From Amycolatopsis deserti (GTDB taxonomy: Bacteria > Actinomycetota > Actinomycetes > Mycobacteriales > Pseudonocardiaceae): DNA of 64,000 bases. Numbering within the stretch: the first letter of the stretch is position 1; each line of letters opens with the position of its first letter. A model generated the notes under the pieces. It made no database searches. It was not told the origin of the DNA and saw only the letters and a program-made list of their open reading frames with translations. Location: assembly GCF_014653945.1 (NCBI RefSeq), contig NZ_BNAU01000001.1, positions 1,364,001-1,428,000 on the forward strand, given 5' to 3'. The translations under genes and the position numbers were made by a program. This document shows positions 40,359-49,476 of this stretch, piece after piece.

Positions 40359-41975
40359 TCAACCGCGCACGCGCAGGGCCTCGCCGGACCATTCCTTCTC
40401 GCGCAGTTCGTACTTCTGCACCTTGCCGGTGGAGGTCTTGAGCAGTTCGGCGACGATCTCGACCTCGCGCGGCGCCTTGTAGCGGGCGATGCGCGACCGC
40501 ACGTGCTCGATCAGCTCGCCCTCGGCAGGGTTGCGCCCCGGCCGCGGCACCACGAAGGCCTTGGGCCGCTCACCCCACCGCGGATCCGGGACACCGATCA
40601 CGGCGACCTCGAGGACGTCGGGGTGCGCGGCGAGGGCGTGCTCGACCTCGATGGTCGAGATGTTCTCGCCCCCGGAGATGATCACGTCCTTGGCCCGGTC
40701 CCGCAGCTCGACGTAGCCGTCCGGGTGCATCACCCCGAGGTCGCCGGAGTGGAACCAGCCACCGGCGAACGCCTTGGCCGTGCCCTCCGGATCGTTGAAG
40801 TAGCCCCGCATCACGGTGTTGCCGCGCATGACGATCTCGCCCATGGTCCGCCCGTCCCGGGGAACGTCGCGGAAGTTCTCGTCCACGACACGGATCTGGT
40901 CCGCCTGCAGCATTCCCACGCCCTGCCGAGCCCGCAGCTCCGCCCGCTCCTCGGGCGCCAGGTCGTCCCACGCCCGCTGGTACTCGTTCACCGTGTACGG
41001 GCCGTAGGTTTCAGTCAGGCCGTAGACGTGCACGACCCGGAAGCCCATCCGTTCCATCCGCAGGATGGTGGTGGGGCTCGGCGGCGCGCCCGCGGTCGTG
41101 ACGACCAGCTGGTGGTCGAGCTGGTGGGCGCGGTCGGCCCCCATGATGGTGGTGACGACCGTGGGCGCCCCGTTCAGGTGGGTGACCCGGTGCCGGTCGA
41201 TGAGCTCCCACACCGCGTCCCCGCGCACCTCCCGCAGGCAGATCTGGGTCCCGCCGGCGGCGACGAGAGCCCACGTCGTGCACCAGCCGTTGCAGTGGAA
41301 CATCGGCAGCGTCCACAGGTAGACGCTGTCCGCGTCGTGCCCGGAGTGGAAGATCTCGCCGAAGGAGTTCAGGTACGCGCCGCGGTGGGTGTAGACCACG
41401 CCCTTCGGGCGGCCGGTCGTGCCCGAGGTGTAGTTGATCGAGATCGGCGATCGCTCGTCGCCGACCGCCCACGCCAGCTCGTCCTCGTCGTCCGCCGCGC
41501 CGGCGAGGAGGTCGCCGAACGCGACCGCGCCGGGCACCTCGACGGTCGCCCCTGGCCCAAGCGGGTCGGCCGCGACGGCGATCGTGCGCACCGTTTCCAG
41601 CGACCCGGCGATCGGAGCGACCGTGGGTGCGTACTCGGCGTCGAGGACGAGCACGGTCGCGCCGGAGTGATCGAGGATGTAGCGGACCTCCTCGGGTGCC
41701 AGCCGGGTGTTGATCGCGACCAGCACCGCACCGGCCAGCGGCACGGCGAAGTGGGCGGCGAGCATCTCCGGCACGTTGGGCATGAGGTAGGCGACCCGGT
41801 CGCCCGGCCGCACCCCGGCGGCGCGCAGCATCCGCGCCCGCTGCTCCACTCGCGCGGCGAACTCGGCGTAGGTCCAGGTCTCGTCACCGTGCACGACGGC
41901 GACTTTGCCGGCGTGCACGGTCGCGGACCGTCTCAGGAACGACAGGGGTGTCAGTTCGGTGATCCAGGTGTCCAT
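40359..41975 (-). CDS. Acyl-CoA synthetase (AMP-forming ligase)
   Basis: 538 residues. AMP-binding P-loop INYTSGTTGRPKGVVYTHRG, VYGLTETYGPYTV (A5), GWFHSGDLGVMHPDGYVEL (A7), RAKDVIISGGENIS (A8) and a C-terminal Lys in LLKTSTGKVQKYEL (A10) are all present. This is a full-length enzyme of the medium/long-chain FadD-like group (FadD3/FadD35 type by eye). ATG 41975 follows AAGGAGAACCCACGC. It activates the pathway acid to a CoA ester for the acyl-CoA dehydrogenase and crotonase steps. Confidence 0.93.
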   Translation of the reverse strand: MDTWITELTPLSFLRRSATVHAGKVAVVHGDETWTYAEFAARVEQRARMLRAAGVRPGDRVAYLMPNVPEMLAAHFAVPLAGAVLVAINTRLAPEEVRYILDHSGATVLVLDAEYAPTVAPIAGSLETVRTIAVAADPLGPGATVEVPGAVAFGDLLAGAADDEDELAWAVGDERSPISINYTSGTTGRPKGVVYTHRGAYLNSFGEIFHSGHDADSVYLWTLPMFHCNGWCTTWALVAAGGTQICLREVRGDAVWELIDRHRVTHLNGAPTVVTTIMGADRAHQLDHQLVVTTAGAPPSPTTILRMERMGFRVVHVYGLTETYGPYTVNEYQRAWDDLAPEERAELRARQGVGMLQADQIRVVDENFRDVPRDGRTMGEIVMRGNTVMRGYFNDPEGTAKAFAGGWFHSGDLGVMHPDGYVELRDRAKDVIISGGENISTIEVEHALAAHPDVLEVAVIGVPDPRWGERPKAFVVPRPGRNPAEGELIEHVRSRIARYKAPREVEIVAELLKTSTGKVQKYELREKEWSGEALRVRG

Positions 41976-41989
41976 GCGTGGGTTCTCCT

Positions 41990-42967
41990 TCAGTGCGGGG
42001 CCATGCGCAGGACGACTTTCCCCGGCGGCCCCTGCTCCGCCGTCTCGTGCGCCCGCACCACGTCGTCCAGGCCGTGCGGCAGCACCGGCAGGGCGGACAG
42101 GGCGCCGTGCGCGAGCGCGTCGGAGGTCCACCGGACCGCGGCGGCCAGCCGTTCCGGGGACACCCCGTAGAGCAGCACGAACTCCAGCGTCGTGTTCGCC
42201 TTCATGAACTCCCCCACGGGCAGGGACAGTTCCCCCTCCGTGGCGTAGACGGCGATGGTGCCGGGGGCGCCGAGCACGGCCACGTCCAGGTCCAGGTTCG
42301 CCGCGAGCGCGACCTCGACGATCCGGTCGACCGGACCGGCGAAGTCGAGGATGCGCCGCGCCGCGTCCGGGTCGGTGTAGCGGACGACGAGGTCGGCTCC
42401 GGCCTTCTCCGCCAGGGCGCGTTTGTCGTCGGAACTCACCGTGGCCACCACCCGTGCCCCGGCGTGCTTCGCCAGCTCGATCGCGAAGTGGCCCACCGCG
42501 CCCGCTCCCCCGGCGACGAGGACCGTCCGCCCGGCCAGCTCCCCGGGGTTCCCGCCCAGGCAGTGCGCGGCGGTCAGGGCCGGGATCCCGAGACACGCGC
42601 CCAGATCGTCGGAAGCGCCGTCGGGCAACGGCACCGCCCGCTGGGCGGGGACGACCGCGTATTCGGCCGCGGTCCCGTACCGGTTGTGGAACGCCGCCAG
42701 GTAGAGCCACACCCGCTGCCCCACTCGCAGGCCGGTGACGCCGTCGCCGACCGCGTCGACGACACCGGCGCCGTCGTGGTGCGGCACCTGGAACCAGTCG
42801 GGGGTGCGCCCGGCGAATCCCGCCCGGGTCTTCCAGTCGGTGGGGTTGATGCCCGAGGTGGCGATCCGGACCCGGACCTGGCCCGGGCCGGGCTCGGGCA
42901 CCTCGAGCTCGACGACTTCGAGCACCTCGGCCGCGGGACCGGGACGGCGGTAGAGCGCTGCTCTCAT
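41990..42967 (-). CDS. NADPH:quinone reductase-like oxidoreductase (MDR, zinc-free)
   Basis: 325 residues from ATG 42967 (MRAALYRRPGPAAEVLEVVE). SGINPTDWKTRAG and VPHHDGAGVVDAVGDGV form the GroES-like domain; VLVAGGAGAVGHFAIELAKH is the nucleotide-binding motif. No zinc Cys cluster. Quinone or enone (double-bond) reduction is the usual activity. It sits 14 bp before the ligase gene in the minus-strand arm and could reduce an enone intermediate. Confidence 0.9.
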   Translation of the reverse strand: MRAALYRRPGPAAEVLEVVELEVPEPGPGQVRVRIATSGINPTDWKTRAGFAGRTPDWFQVPHHDGAGVVDAVGDGVTGLRVGQRVWLYLAAFHNRYGTAAEYAVVPAQRAVPLPDGASDDLGACLGIPALTAAHCLGGNPGELAGRTVLVAGGAGAVGHFAIELAKHAGARVVATVSSDDKRALAEKAGADLVVRYTDPDAARRILDFAGPVDRIVEVALAANLDLDVAVLGAPGTIAVYATEGELSLPVGEFMKANTTLEFVLLYGVSPERLAAAVRWTSDALAHGALSALPVLPHGLDDVVRAHETAEQGPPGKVVLRMAPH

Positions 42968-42986
42968 GGCCGCACCACCTGGTCGC

Positions 42987-43949
42987 TCACACCAGCCGGG
43001 TTCGCACGAGCTCGTAGTAGTGCCGGATCGCGCGGTCCGGGTCGTAGCGGGGACGCCATCCAAACTCCTCCTCCATCCGGGTTCCATCCAGCGCCATGTA
43101 GTAGCTGTCGGTCATCTGCATGGGGTTCAGTCCGGGCCCCACGTCGAGCGCCGCGCCGGGGATGATCCGGCGGATCGCGTCCGCGAAGTCGTGCATCGAC
43201 ACCGGGTGCCCCGCGGCCACGTTGTAGGCCTGGTGGCGCAGCGGCCGGGGTGCCAGCGCGACACACGCGATGGCGTCGGCGACATCGAGGACATAGACGA
43301 TGTCGTCCCGCTCGTCCCCGCCCTGTTCGATCGTGAATCCGCGGCCCGACGCCGGCAGCTCGATCATCGAGCTGTAGGTGTTGATCGGGCCGGCGTGCCG
43401 TTGCAGCCTGCCCGGGCCGAAGATCGTGGCGAACCGCAGGCTGACGCACTCCACGTCGGAGTTGCGCCGGTACCACGCCACCACGTTCTCCGCGGCCGCC
43501 TTGGTGATGCCGTACATGCCGGTCGGCCGCAGCTCGTCGTCCTCGGCAACCGGCTCGTAGGTGGGGAACCCGCGCTTGCCCGTCGCGGGCGCGTACACCG
43601 CCTTCGAGCTGGTGTAGACCACGCGCCGCGCACCCGCCGCCACCGCGGCGGCGCACACCGCGGCGGTGCCGCCGACGTTGACCGCGATCGCGGTGTGCGG
43701 ATCTCGCTCGCAGTCGACGAAGGCCGCGAGATGGATGACGCAGTCGGGCCGGAGCCGCCGGGCGGCGTCGGTGAAGCCTTCGGCGTCGCGGATGTCGCCG
43801 ACGACGAGCTCGACCCGGTCCGCCACGTCCGCGATCAGCGACGTGTCGTCACGGCTTTCGAACACGGCCACCTCGTGGCCGCGGCCCAGGAGTTCCCGGA
43901 CGACCCAGGCACCGTTGACGCCCAGCCCGCCCGTCACCAGAAAACGCAT
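42987..43949 (-). CDS. NAD-dependent epimerase/dehydratase (extended SDR)
   Basis: 320 residues. FLVTGGLGVNGAWVVRELLG is the extended-SDR cofactor motif. Ser and Tyr-Lys are in VVYTSSKAVYAP and MYGITKAAAENVVAW; RFATIFGPGRLQ and NVAAGHPVSM match NDP-sugar epimerase-like proteins. In a catabolic cluster such proteins often act as hydroxy-ketone or 3-beta-hydroxy dehydrogenases rather than on sugars. It lies 19 bp before the quinone reductase gene. Confidence 0.88.
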   Translation of the reverse strand: MRFLVTGGLGVNGAWVVRELLGRGHEVAVFESRDDTSLIADVADRVELVVGDIRDAEGFTDAARRLRPDCVIHLAAFVDCERDPHTAIAVNVGGTAAVCAAAVAAGARRVVYTSSKAVYAPATGKRGFPTYEPVAEDDELRPTGMYGITKAAAENVVAWYRRNSDVECVSLRFATIFGPGRLQRHAGPINTYSSMIELPASGRGFTIEQGGDERDDIVYVLDVADAIACVALAPRPLRHQAYNVAAGHPVSMHDFADAIRRIIPGAALDVGPGLNPMQMTDSYYMALDGTRMEEEFGWRPRYDPDRAIRHYYELVRTRLV

Positions 43950-43959
43950 CTCGACTCCT

Positions 43960-44772
43960 TCACCGGCCGGCCAGGCGCCGGAACGAGGGGACCATGGGTG
44001 CGTAGGCGGACATGCCGCCGTCCACGACGAGCACCTGCCCGTTGATGAACGACGACTCGGGTGAGGCCAGGAACAGGGCGGCCATGGCGACGTCGTCCGG
44101 CCTGCCCAGCCGCGGCGTCGCGACGTGGTCCAGCAGCACCTCGGTCTGCGCCGCGGAGAACATCTTCTCGGTCGCGGGCGAGACGATGTGCCCCGGCGCG
44201 AGGACGTTGCACCGGATCCCCTGCTTGCCGTACTCGACGGCCAGCGACTTCGACAACCCGATCACCCCGGCCTTCGCGGTCGCGTAGGCCGGGCGGCCTT
44301 CCAGGGACAGCCAGGCGGCCAGGGACGAAGCGTTCGTGATGCTGCCACCGCCCGCCCGGATCATGTGCGGCAGGACGTGCTTGGCGGTCAGGACGCAGCC
44401 CAGCAGGTCCACGCGCAGCTGCCCCAGCCACACCGACAGGTCGGCCTCGGCGACGAAGACGTCCTCGGCCACCAGGCTCCGTTCGGAGGCGTAGTTCTGC
44501 AGCACGTCCACCCCGCCGAAGCGCTCGACCGCGAACTCGACGGCGTCGCCGACCTGAGCCTCGTCCGAGACGTCCGCGGCGAACGGCTCGGCGACCCCGC
44601 CGTCCTCGCGGATCCGCTCCGCCGTCGCCGACGCCTTGGACTTGTCCACGTCGACGACCACGACCTGCGCGCCTTCGCGGGCGAACACTTCCGCCGTCGC
44701 CGCTCCGATACCCGAACCCGCACCCGTCACCAGCGCTGACTTCCCCGTCAGCCGCCCCGCGGTAGACCCCAT
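43960..44772 (-). CDS. Short-chain dehydrogenase/reductase (classical)
   Basis: 270 residues. TGAGSGIGAATAEVFA, VVVDVDKSKASATAE for NAD binding, Ser in ITNASSLAAW and YATAKAGVIGLS are intact. The usual NNAG reads NYAS, a tolerated change. LFLASPESSFINGQVLVVDGG is the classic C-terminus. Probably oxidises an alcohol intermediate. 10 bp from the epimerase gene and 3 bp from the transporter gene. Confidence 0.92.
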   Translation of the reverse strand: MGSTAGRLTGKSALVTGAGSGIGAATAEVFAREGAQVVVVDVDKSKASATAERIREDGGVAEPFAADVSDEAQVGDAVEFAVERFGGVDVLQNYASERSLVAEDVFVAEADLSVWLGQLRVDLLGCVLTAKHVLPHMIRAGGGSITNASSLAAWLSLEGRPAYATAKAGVIGLSKSLAVEYGKQGIRCNVLAPGHIVSPATEKMFSAAQTEVLLDHVATPRLGRPDDVAMAALFLASPESSFINGQVLVVDGGMSAYAPMVPSFRRLAGR

Positions 44773-44775
44773 GCG

Positions 44776-46104
44776 TCAACTCCTCCCGCGCGCCCGGCGA
44801 TCCACCGACGCGATCACGACGACCAAGGTGACGAGGCCGGCCGCGATCATGTACCAGGCCGGCGACGTCTTGTTCCCCGAAAGCTCGATCAGCAGGGTCG
44901 CCACGAACGGCGCGGTGCCGGCGAAGATCGCCGAACCGAAGCCGTAGGCGATCCCGAACCCGGACGCCCGGACCTTCGTCGGGAACAGCTCCGCGAACAG
45001 CGCCGGGATCGCGCCGCCGAACGCGGCGACGGGGATCCACAGGACGAGCTGTCCCAGCAGCGCCGGGCCGAACCCCTTCAGGCCGATGATGAGCAGACTC
45101 GGGTAAGGCAGGACCACCGCCAGGACGCACGCGAAGACCAGGACCGGCTTCCGGCCGTAGGTGTCCGACAGTCGCCCGAACACGAGCACCAGGAAGATCC
45201 CGGCCGTGGTGGCGATGATGACCGTGGTCAGCGCCTGCACCGCGGACAGGCCCACGACGCTGCGGATGTAGGTGAGCACGAACACCTGGACCGTGGACGC
45301 GGCGACGTTGAAGCCGACGCAGATCCCGATCACGATCAGGAACGCCCGCCAGTGCTGGGTGAACAGGGTGCGCAGCGGGCTGTGCGCCTGGGCGCCGCCG
45401 GCCTTGATCTGCTCGAATTCCGGCGACTCCGCGATGCGGTAACGCAGGTAGAGGCCGATGACCAGCAGCGGGAACCCGAGCAGGAACGGAATCCGCCAGC
45501 CCCAGCTGTCCAGGTCGCCCGCGGACACCGAAACCGTCAGGATCAGCACCACGAAGGCACCGAGCACGCTGCCGAGAGTCGAGGAGAAGAAGGCGTAGGA
45601 CCCGTAGAGACCACGGCGGTGCGGGGGCGCGTGCTCGACGAGGAAGCTGGCCGACGTGCCGAACTCCCCGCCCACGGACAGCCCCTGGAGCAGCCGGGCG
45701 ACGCACAGGAGCACGGGGGCGACGATCCCGGCCTGCGGATAGGTCGGCATGACGCCGATGAGCACGGTGGTCACGCCCATGATCAGCACCGCGATCGCCA
45801 GGGACACCTTGCGACCACGCCGGTCGGCGAGCCGCCCGAACAGGACGGCGCCCACCGGCCGCATGACGAAGCCGACCGCGAACAACGCCAGCGTCGACAG
45901 GATCGCGGCGAGCTGGTCGCCCGCCGGGAAGAAGAGCTTCGACACGACCGGCGTGAGGGAGGCGAAAATCGCGAAATCGTAGAACTCGAGGGCGTTTCCG
46001 GAGCCCGCGGCGATGATCGACCGGCGCGCGACCGAGGCGCGCCGCGGCGTTGGCGTGTCCGGGGAGATCCGGTCTTCCGAATCCAGCGGGGATGGTTGGG
46101 ACAT
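44776..46104 (-). CDS. MFS transporter, metabolite:H+ symporter (MHS) type
   Basis: 442 residues, 12 helices. GNALEFYDFAIFASLTPVVS at helix 1, GRLADRRGRKVSLAIAVLIM, the LQGLSVGGEFGTSASFLVEH motif and DSWGWRIPFLLG are typical of the MHS (ShiA/KgtP/ProP) family that imports organic acids and related nutrients. ATG 46104 follows CGGAGGACAAC. Located inside the catabolic arm, so it is the likely uptake protein for the substrate. Confidence 0.92.
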   Translation of the reverse strand: MSQPSPLDSEDRISPDTPTPRRASVARRSIIAAGSGNALEFYDFAIFASLTPVVSKLFFPAGDQLAAILSTLALFAVGFVMRPVGAVLFGRLADRRGRKVSLAIAVLIMGVTTVLIGVMPTYPQAGIVAPVLLCVARLLQGLSVGGEFGTSASFLVEHAPPHRRGLYGSYAFFSSTLGSVLGAFVVLILTVSVSAGDLDSWGWRIPFLLGFPLLVIGLYLRYRIAESPEFEQIKAGGAQAHSPLRTLFTQHWRAFLIVIGICVGFNVAASTVQVFVLTYIRSVVGLSAVQALTTVIIATTAGIFLVLVFGRLSDTYGRKPVLVFACVLAVVLPYPSLLIIGLKGFGPALLGQLVLWIPVAAFGGAIPALFAELFPTKVRASGFGIAYGFGSAIFAGTAPFVATLLIELSGNKTSPAWYMIAAGLVTLVVVIASVDRRARGRS

Positions 46105-46139
46105 CGTTGTCCTCCGATCGGCAGGGGTTACCCGGGATG

Positions 46140-47321
46140 TCACTGGACGGTGAGCCCGCCCGTCACGCGGTCGACCAAGGGCGCGACGCCCTCGGCGAAG
46201 TTGGCGATCCCCCGGACGGTGTCCTCGTGCCCGAGGTGACCGGCCTGGCCCATGAGCAGCAGGTGCCCGAACCCACCCACGTGCTCGTAGAAGCGCTCGA
46301 TCTGGCCGGCCACGGTCCTGGCGCTCCCCGCGAACAGGATTCCGTGGTCGATGAGGTCGGCCACCGACATCGACGTCAGGTCGGGTATCGGCGAGGACGC
46401 CGGGGAGCCGGGCACCGCCGCCAGCGGCCCCCGCAGGCCCGCGGCCCGGACCTGGTAGGGCAGGTATCCCGGCGGGTAGGCGAACTGCTTGGCCACCTTG
46501 TTGCTGTGCAGGTACCACAGCAGCTGGCGGGCTCCGTCGAAGCCCTCCTCGTCCGTCCGTCCGGTGTAGACCAGCGCCGCGTAGCCGAACATCTCGTCGC
46601 CCGGCGCCGGCTTGCCCGTCTCGGCACACCGGTCGCGGTAGGCCTGGAACACCGCCCTGGTCCCGTCGAATCCCGACAGGAAGGTTCCGACCCGGTAGCC
46701 GTGGTCGGCGATCCTCGGCACGCTGGCCGGGTTCACCGCGGTGACCCACACCGGCGGGGCGGGCTGCTGGTGCGGCCGGGGCCAGATGTTCACCTGGCGG
46801 TGGTGGAAGAACTCGCCCTCCCAGTTGAACGGGCCGTCGTGGGTCGACCAGGCGCGCGTGATGAGCTCGACCGCCTCCCACATGCGCTCGGACATCCGCA
46901 CCGGCCGGGAATTGGTGGCGGCGACCTCGTACTGCACGCCTCGCACGAAGCCGACCTCGAGGCGGCCGTGGCTGAGCAGGTCCACCAGGGCCATCTCCTC
47001 GGCGATGCGAACGGGGTCGGCCCGGTTCGCGACGGGGTTTCCCAGGATCAGGATCCGCGCGTTGGTGGTGAGCCGCGCGAGCGCTCCGGCGATCACGGGC
47101 GCGGCCGAGTTCATGCACGTCGCGGTGGAATGGTGTTCGTTGACCATCACGTTCAGCCCGCATTCGTCGGCGATCTGCCACTCCCGGATGTAGCGGTCCC
47201 ACAGGGCCGCCGCGCGAGCGGGGTCGATGACGCCGTTGGGCAGGGTGACCCGCACCGATTCGTAGGTCTCGGGGTCCGGCAGGTACGGGTAGGCCGCCTC
47301 GCTGAAATGCCAGTACTGCAC
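46140..47321 (-). CDS. LLM-class flavin-dependent monooxygenase
   Basis: 393 residues from GTG 47321, chosen for AAAGGGAGCG upstream. Luciferase-like TIM barrel: YIREWQIADECGLNVMVNEH, the EHH motif with following Ser-Thr, ARILILGNPVANRADPVRIA, SHGRLEVGFVRGVQYEVAAT and WVTAVNPASVPRIADHGYRV. Length and EHH motif are closer to FMN-dependent monooxygenases (LimB or type II Baeyer-Villiger-like) than to short F420 enzymes. It would need reduced flavin, which the reductase at 33487 could supply. Proposed first oxidation of the pathway; substrate unknown. Confidence 0.85.
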   Translation of the reverse strand: MQYWHFSEAAYPYLPDPETYESVRVTLPNGVIDPARAAALWDRYIREWQIADECGLNVMVNEHHSTATCMNSAAPVIAGALARLTTNARILILGNPVANRADPVRIAEEMALVDLLSHGRLEVGFVRGVQYEVAATNSRPVRMSERMWEAVELITRAWSTHDGPFNWEGEFFHHRQVNIWPRPHQQPAPPVWVTAVNPASVPRIADHGYRVGTFLSGFDGTRAVFQAYRDRCAETGKPAPGDEMFGYAALVYTGRTDEEGFDGARQLLWYLHSNKVAKQFAYPPGYLPYQVRAAGLRGPLAAVPGSPASSPIPDLTSMSVADLIDHGILFAGSARTVAGQIERFYEHVGGFGHLLLMGQAGHLGHEDTVRGIANFAEGVAPLVDRVTGGLTVQ

Positions 47322-47350
47322 GGGAACGCTCCCTTTCTGGTTGGTGGGGG

Positions 47351-48145
47351 TCAGGCGGCGGAGGAGATCAGCCCGGCGATCTCCGCCGGGCATTCCACCT
47401 GAGCACGGTGCCCGGCCCGGTCGAGGCGCTCGAAGCGGGCGCCCGGGATCCGCGCGGCCAGGCCGCGTCCGTAGCCGGGCGCGACGATGCCGTCCTGCCC
47501 GCCCCAGATCACCAGGGACGGCACCCGGACGCGCCACAACCAGTGGAGCAGCCGCGGATTGTGCAGGTACGGTTCCCACCCGTACAGCGCGAGCGCCTCC
47601 TCGTTGCGCACCACCTCGAGGACGTCCTCGTCCCGGGCGTGCGCGAGGTCGCCCAGCGCGAAGCTGGTGTCCGCGTACAGGAGCTTGTCCAGCTCGGTCC
47701 GCGGCGTCGCGAAGAGGTCGGCGATCTCCCGGTCGAGCGGCCCGCCGAGCTTGACGCCCACCGAGTCGACGAGCACGAGGCGGCCGATCCGCGCGCAGCT
47801 GCGAACCGCCATCTCCATCGCCACCCAGCCGCCGAACTGGAGGCCGACGACGGTGACGTCGGTCAGCCCGGACACCTCGAGCCAGTCGAGGTAGAGGTAG
47901 GCCAGGTCGTCGACGGAGGTGCACCAGTCCGGCCGGGGGGAACGGCCGAAACCCGGGTGGCTCGGCGCGACCACCGTGAAGTCGTTCGCGAGCGCCGCCA
48001 CGAACGCGGCGTCCTCCTCGGCGCGCTCGGCGCCGGGCAGGACCAGGGCGACCCGGCTGCCGTTCCCCGCGCGGCGAACATCGAGGTGCACCCCGGCCGC
48101 GAACTCGACGCCGCTGTCGGCGCTGACCAGATCGAGCGTCTGCAC
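47351..48145 (-). CDS. Alpha/beta-hydrolase fold protein with nucleophile Ser replaced by Gln
   Basis: 264 residues from GTG 48145 (GGAGGCACA upstream). Fold marks: LVLPGAERAEEDAAFVAAL, VVAPSHPGFGRSPRPDW, and acid and His in GGQDGIVAP and DRAGHRAQVE. The elbow reads VVGLQFGGWVAMEMA: GLSFGG would be expected, but the codon is CAG (Gln). Classical ester hydrolysis is therefore doubtful; cofactor-independent or binding roles are known in this fold. It heads the second minus-strand transcription unit, with the regulon motif 65 nt upstream. Confidence 0.85.
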   Translation of the reverse strand: MQTLDLVSADSGVEFAAGVHLDVRRAGNGSRVALVLPGAERAEEDAAFVAALANDFTVVAPSHPGFGRSPRPDWCTSVDDLAYLYLDWLEVSGLTDVTVVGLQFGGWVAMEMAVRSCARIGRLVLVDSVGVKLGGPLDREIADLFATPRTELDKLLYADTSFALGDLAHARDEDVLEVVRNEEALALYGWEPYLHNPRLLHWLWRVRVPSLVIWGGQDGIVAPGYGRGLAARIPGARFERLDRAGHRAQVECPAEIAGLISSAA

Positions 48146-48207
48146 TGTGCCTCCAAACAATGCCCCGTGGGGCCTGGTAGCTGAAGCCTGCCGCCTGGCG
48201 GCGGCGA

Positions 48208-48230
48208 TGACTGTGACCTGGGTCCGGAAC
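48208..48230 (-). promoter_or_regulatory. Regulon motif upstream of the hydrolase/LLM/transporter unit
   Basis: CTGTGACCTGGGTCCG at 48211-48226 (TGA before it, GAAC after), 65 nt before GTG 48145. It has the same orientation relative to the gene as the copies at 34078 and 52394. It lies in the 98-bp gap that separates two parts of the minus-strand arm. Confidence 0.65.
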
Positions 48231-48243
48231 TTCGCCCGGGCTC

Positions 48244-49476
48244 CTACCGCTGCCCGCGCGCCGTCGCGGCTCCGCGCAGTTCCCGGCGGGCGAGGGCGTC
48301 CTTGTGGACCTCGTCCGGACCGTCGACGAACCGCAGCATGCGGGCGAGGGCGTAGCCGTAGGCGAGCGGGAAGTCCTGGGACAGCCCACCGCCTCCGTGC
48401 ACCTGGATCGCCTTGTCGAGCACCCACTGGACGGTGACCGGGGTCGCGATCTTGATCGCCTGGATCTCGGTGTGCGCGGCCTTGTTGCCGCGCGTGTCCA
48501 TCAGCCAGGCCGCCTTGAGGGTGAGCAGGCGCAGCTGCTCGATGCGCACGCGGGACTCGGCGATCCAGTCGCGGACGACTCCCTGGCCGGACAGCGGCTT
48601 GCCGAAGGCGACCCGCTCGTCCGCCCGGGCGCACATCAGTTCGAGTGCGCGTTCGGCCACCCCGATCGCCCGCATGCAGTGGTGGATGCGGCCCGGCCCG
48701 AGCCGGGCCTGTGCGATGGCGAAACCGTCCCCTTCGCCGCCGACGAGGTTCGTGACGGGCACCCGGACGTCGTCGAAACGCAGTTCGGCGTGCCCGCCGT
48801 GTTCGCGGTCGTCGTAGCCCAGGACACGCATCGCCCGGGTCACCCGCACGCCGGGCGTGTCCCGCGGGACGAGGATCATCGACTGCCGGCGGTGCCGCTC
48901 GGCGTGCGGGTCGGTCTTGCCCATGACGACGAAGATCGCGGCGTTCGGGTTCATCGCCCCGGTGATCCACCACTTGCGCCCGTTGATCACGTAGTGGTCG
49001 CCGTCGCGTTCGATGCGGGTGGCGATGTTGGTGGCGTCGGAGGAGGAGACCTCGGGTTCGGTCATCGCGAACGAGGAGCGGATCCGCCCGGACAGCAGGG
49101 GTTCCAGCCACTGGCGTTTCTGCGCGCCGGTGCCGAACCGCGACAGCAGTTCCATGTTGCCGGTGTCCGGAGCGGCGCAGTTGAGCGCGGCGGGCGCCAG
49201 ATGCGGGCTCCGGCCGGTGATCTCCGCCAGCGGCGCGTACTGCTGGTTGGTGAGACCGGCCCCGTTCTCGCCGGGGAGGAACAGGTTCCACAGCCCCTGT
49301 TTCCGCGCCTGCGCGCGCAGTTCGGACAGCACGGGCGCCGAGTCCCACGCCCACGGGTCGTCCAGTTCGGACAGTTGCCGCTCGAACACCGGCTCGGCCG
49401 GGTGGACGTACGCGTCCATGAACTCCAGGAGCCGGCCGCGCAGGTCCTCGGTGCGGGAGTCGTAGGCGAAATCCAT
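48244..49476 (-). CDS. Acyl-CoA dehydrogenase, ACAD10/11-like
   Basis: 410 residues. [20 protein letters not shown] (FAD and substrate loop), [40 protein letters not shown] and a C-terminal [20 protein letters not shown] are typical of the long-chain/ACAD11-like group. ATG overlaps the stop of an APH-type kinase gene. In mammals and in LvaA/LvaC of Pseudomonas this kinase plus dehydrogenase pairing removes a 4-hydroxyl group: the kinase phosphorylates, and the dehydrogenase-fold enzyme eliminates phosphate. I infer the same here. Confidence 0.9.
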   Translation of the reverse strand: MDFAYDSRTEDLRGRLLEFMDAYVHPAEPVFERQLSELDDPWAWDSAPVLSELRAQARKQGLWNLFLPGENGAGLTNQQYAPLAEITGRSPHLAPAALNCAAPDTGNMELLSRFGTGAQKRQWLEPLLSGRIRSSFAMTEPEVSSSDATNIATRIERDGDHYVINGRKWWITGAMNPNAAIFVVMGKTDPHAERHRRQSMILVPRDTPGVRVTRAMRVLGYDDREHGGHAELRFDDVRVPVTNLVGGEGDGFAIAQARLGPGRIHHCMRAIGVAERALELMCARADERVAFGKPLSGQGVVRDWIAESRVRIEQLRLLTLKAAWLMDTRGNKAAHTEIQAIKIATPVTVQWVLDKAIQVHGGGGLSQDFPLAYGYALARMLRFVDGPDEVHKDALARRELRGAATARGQR

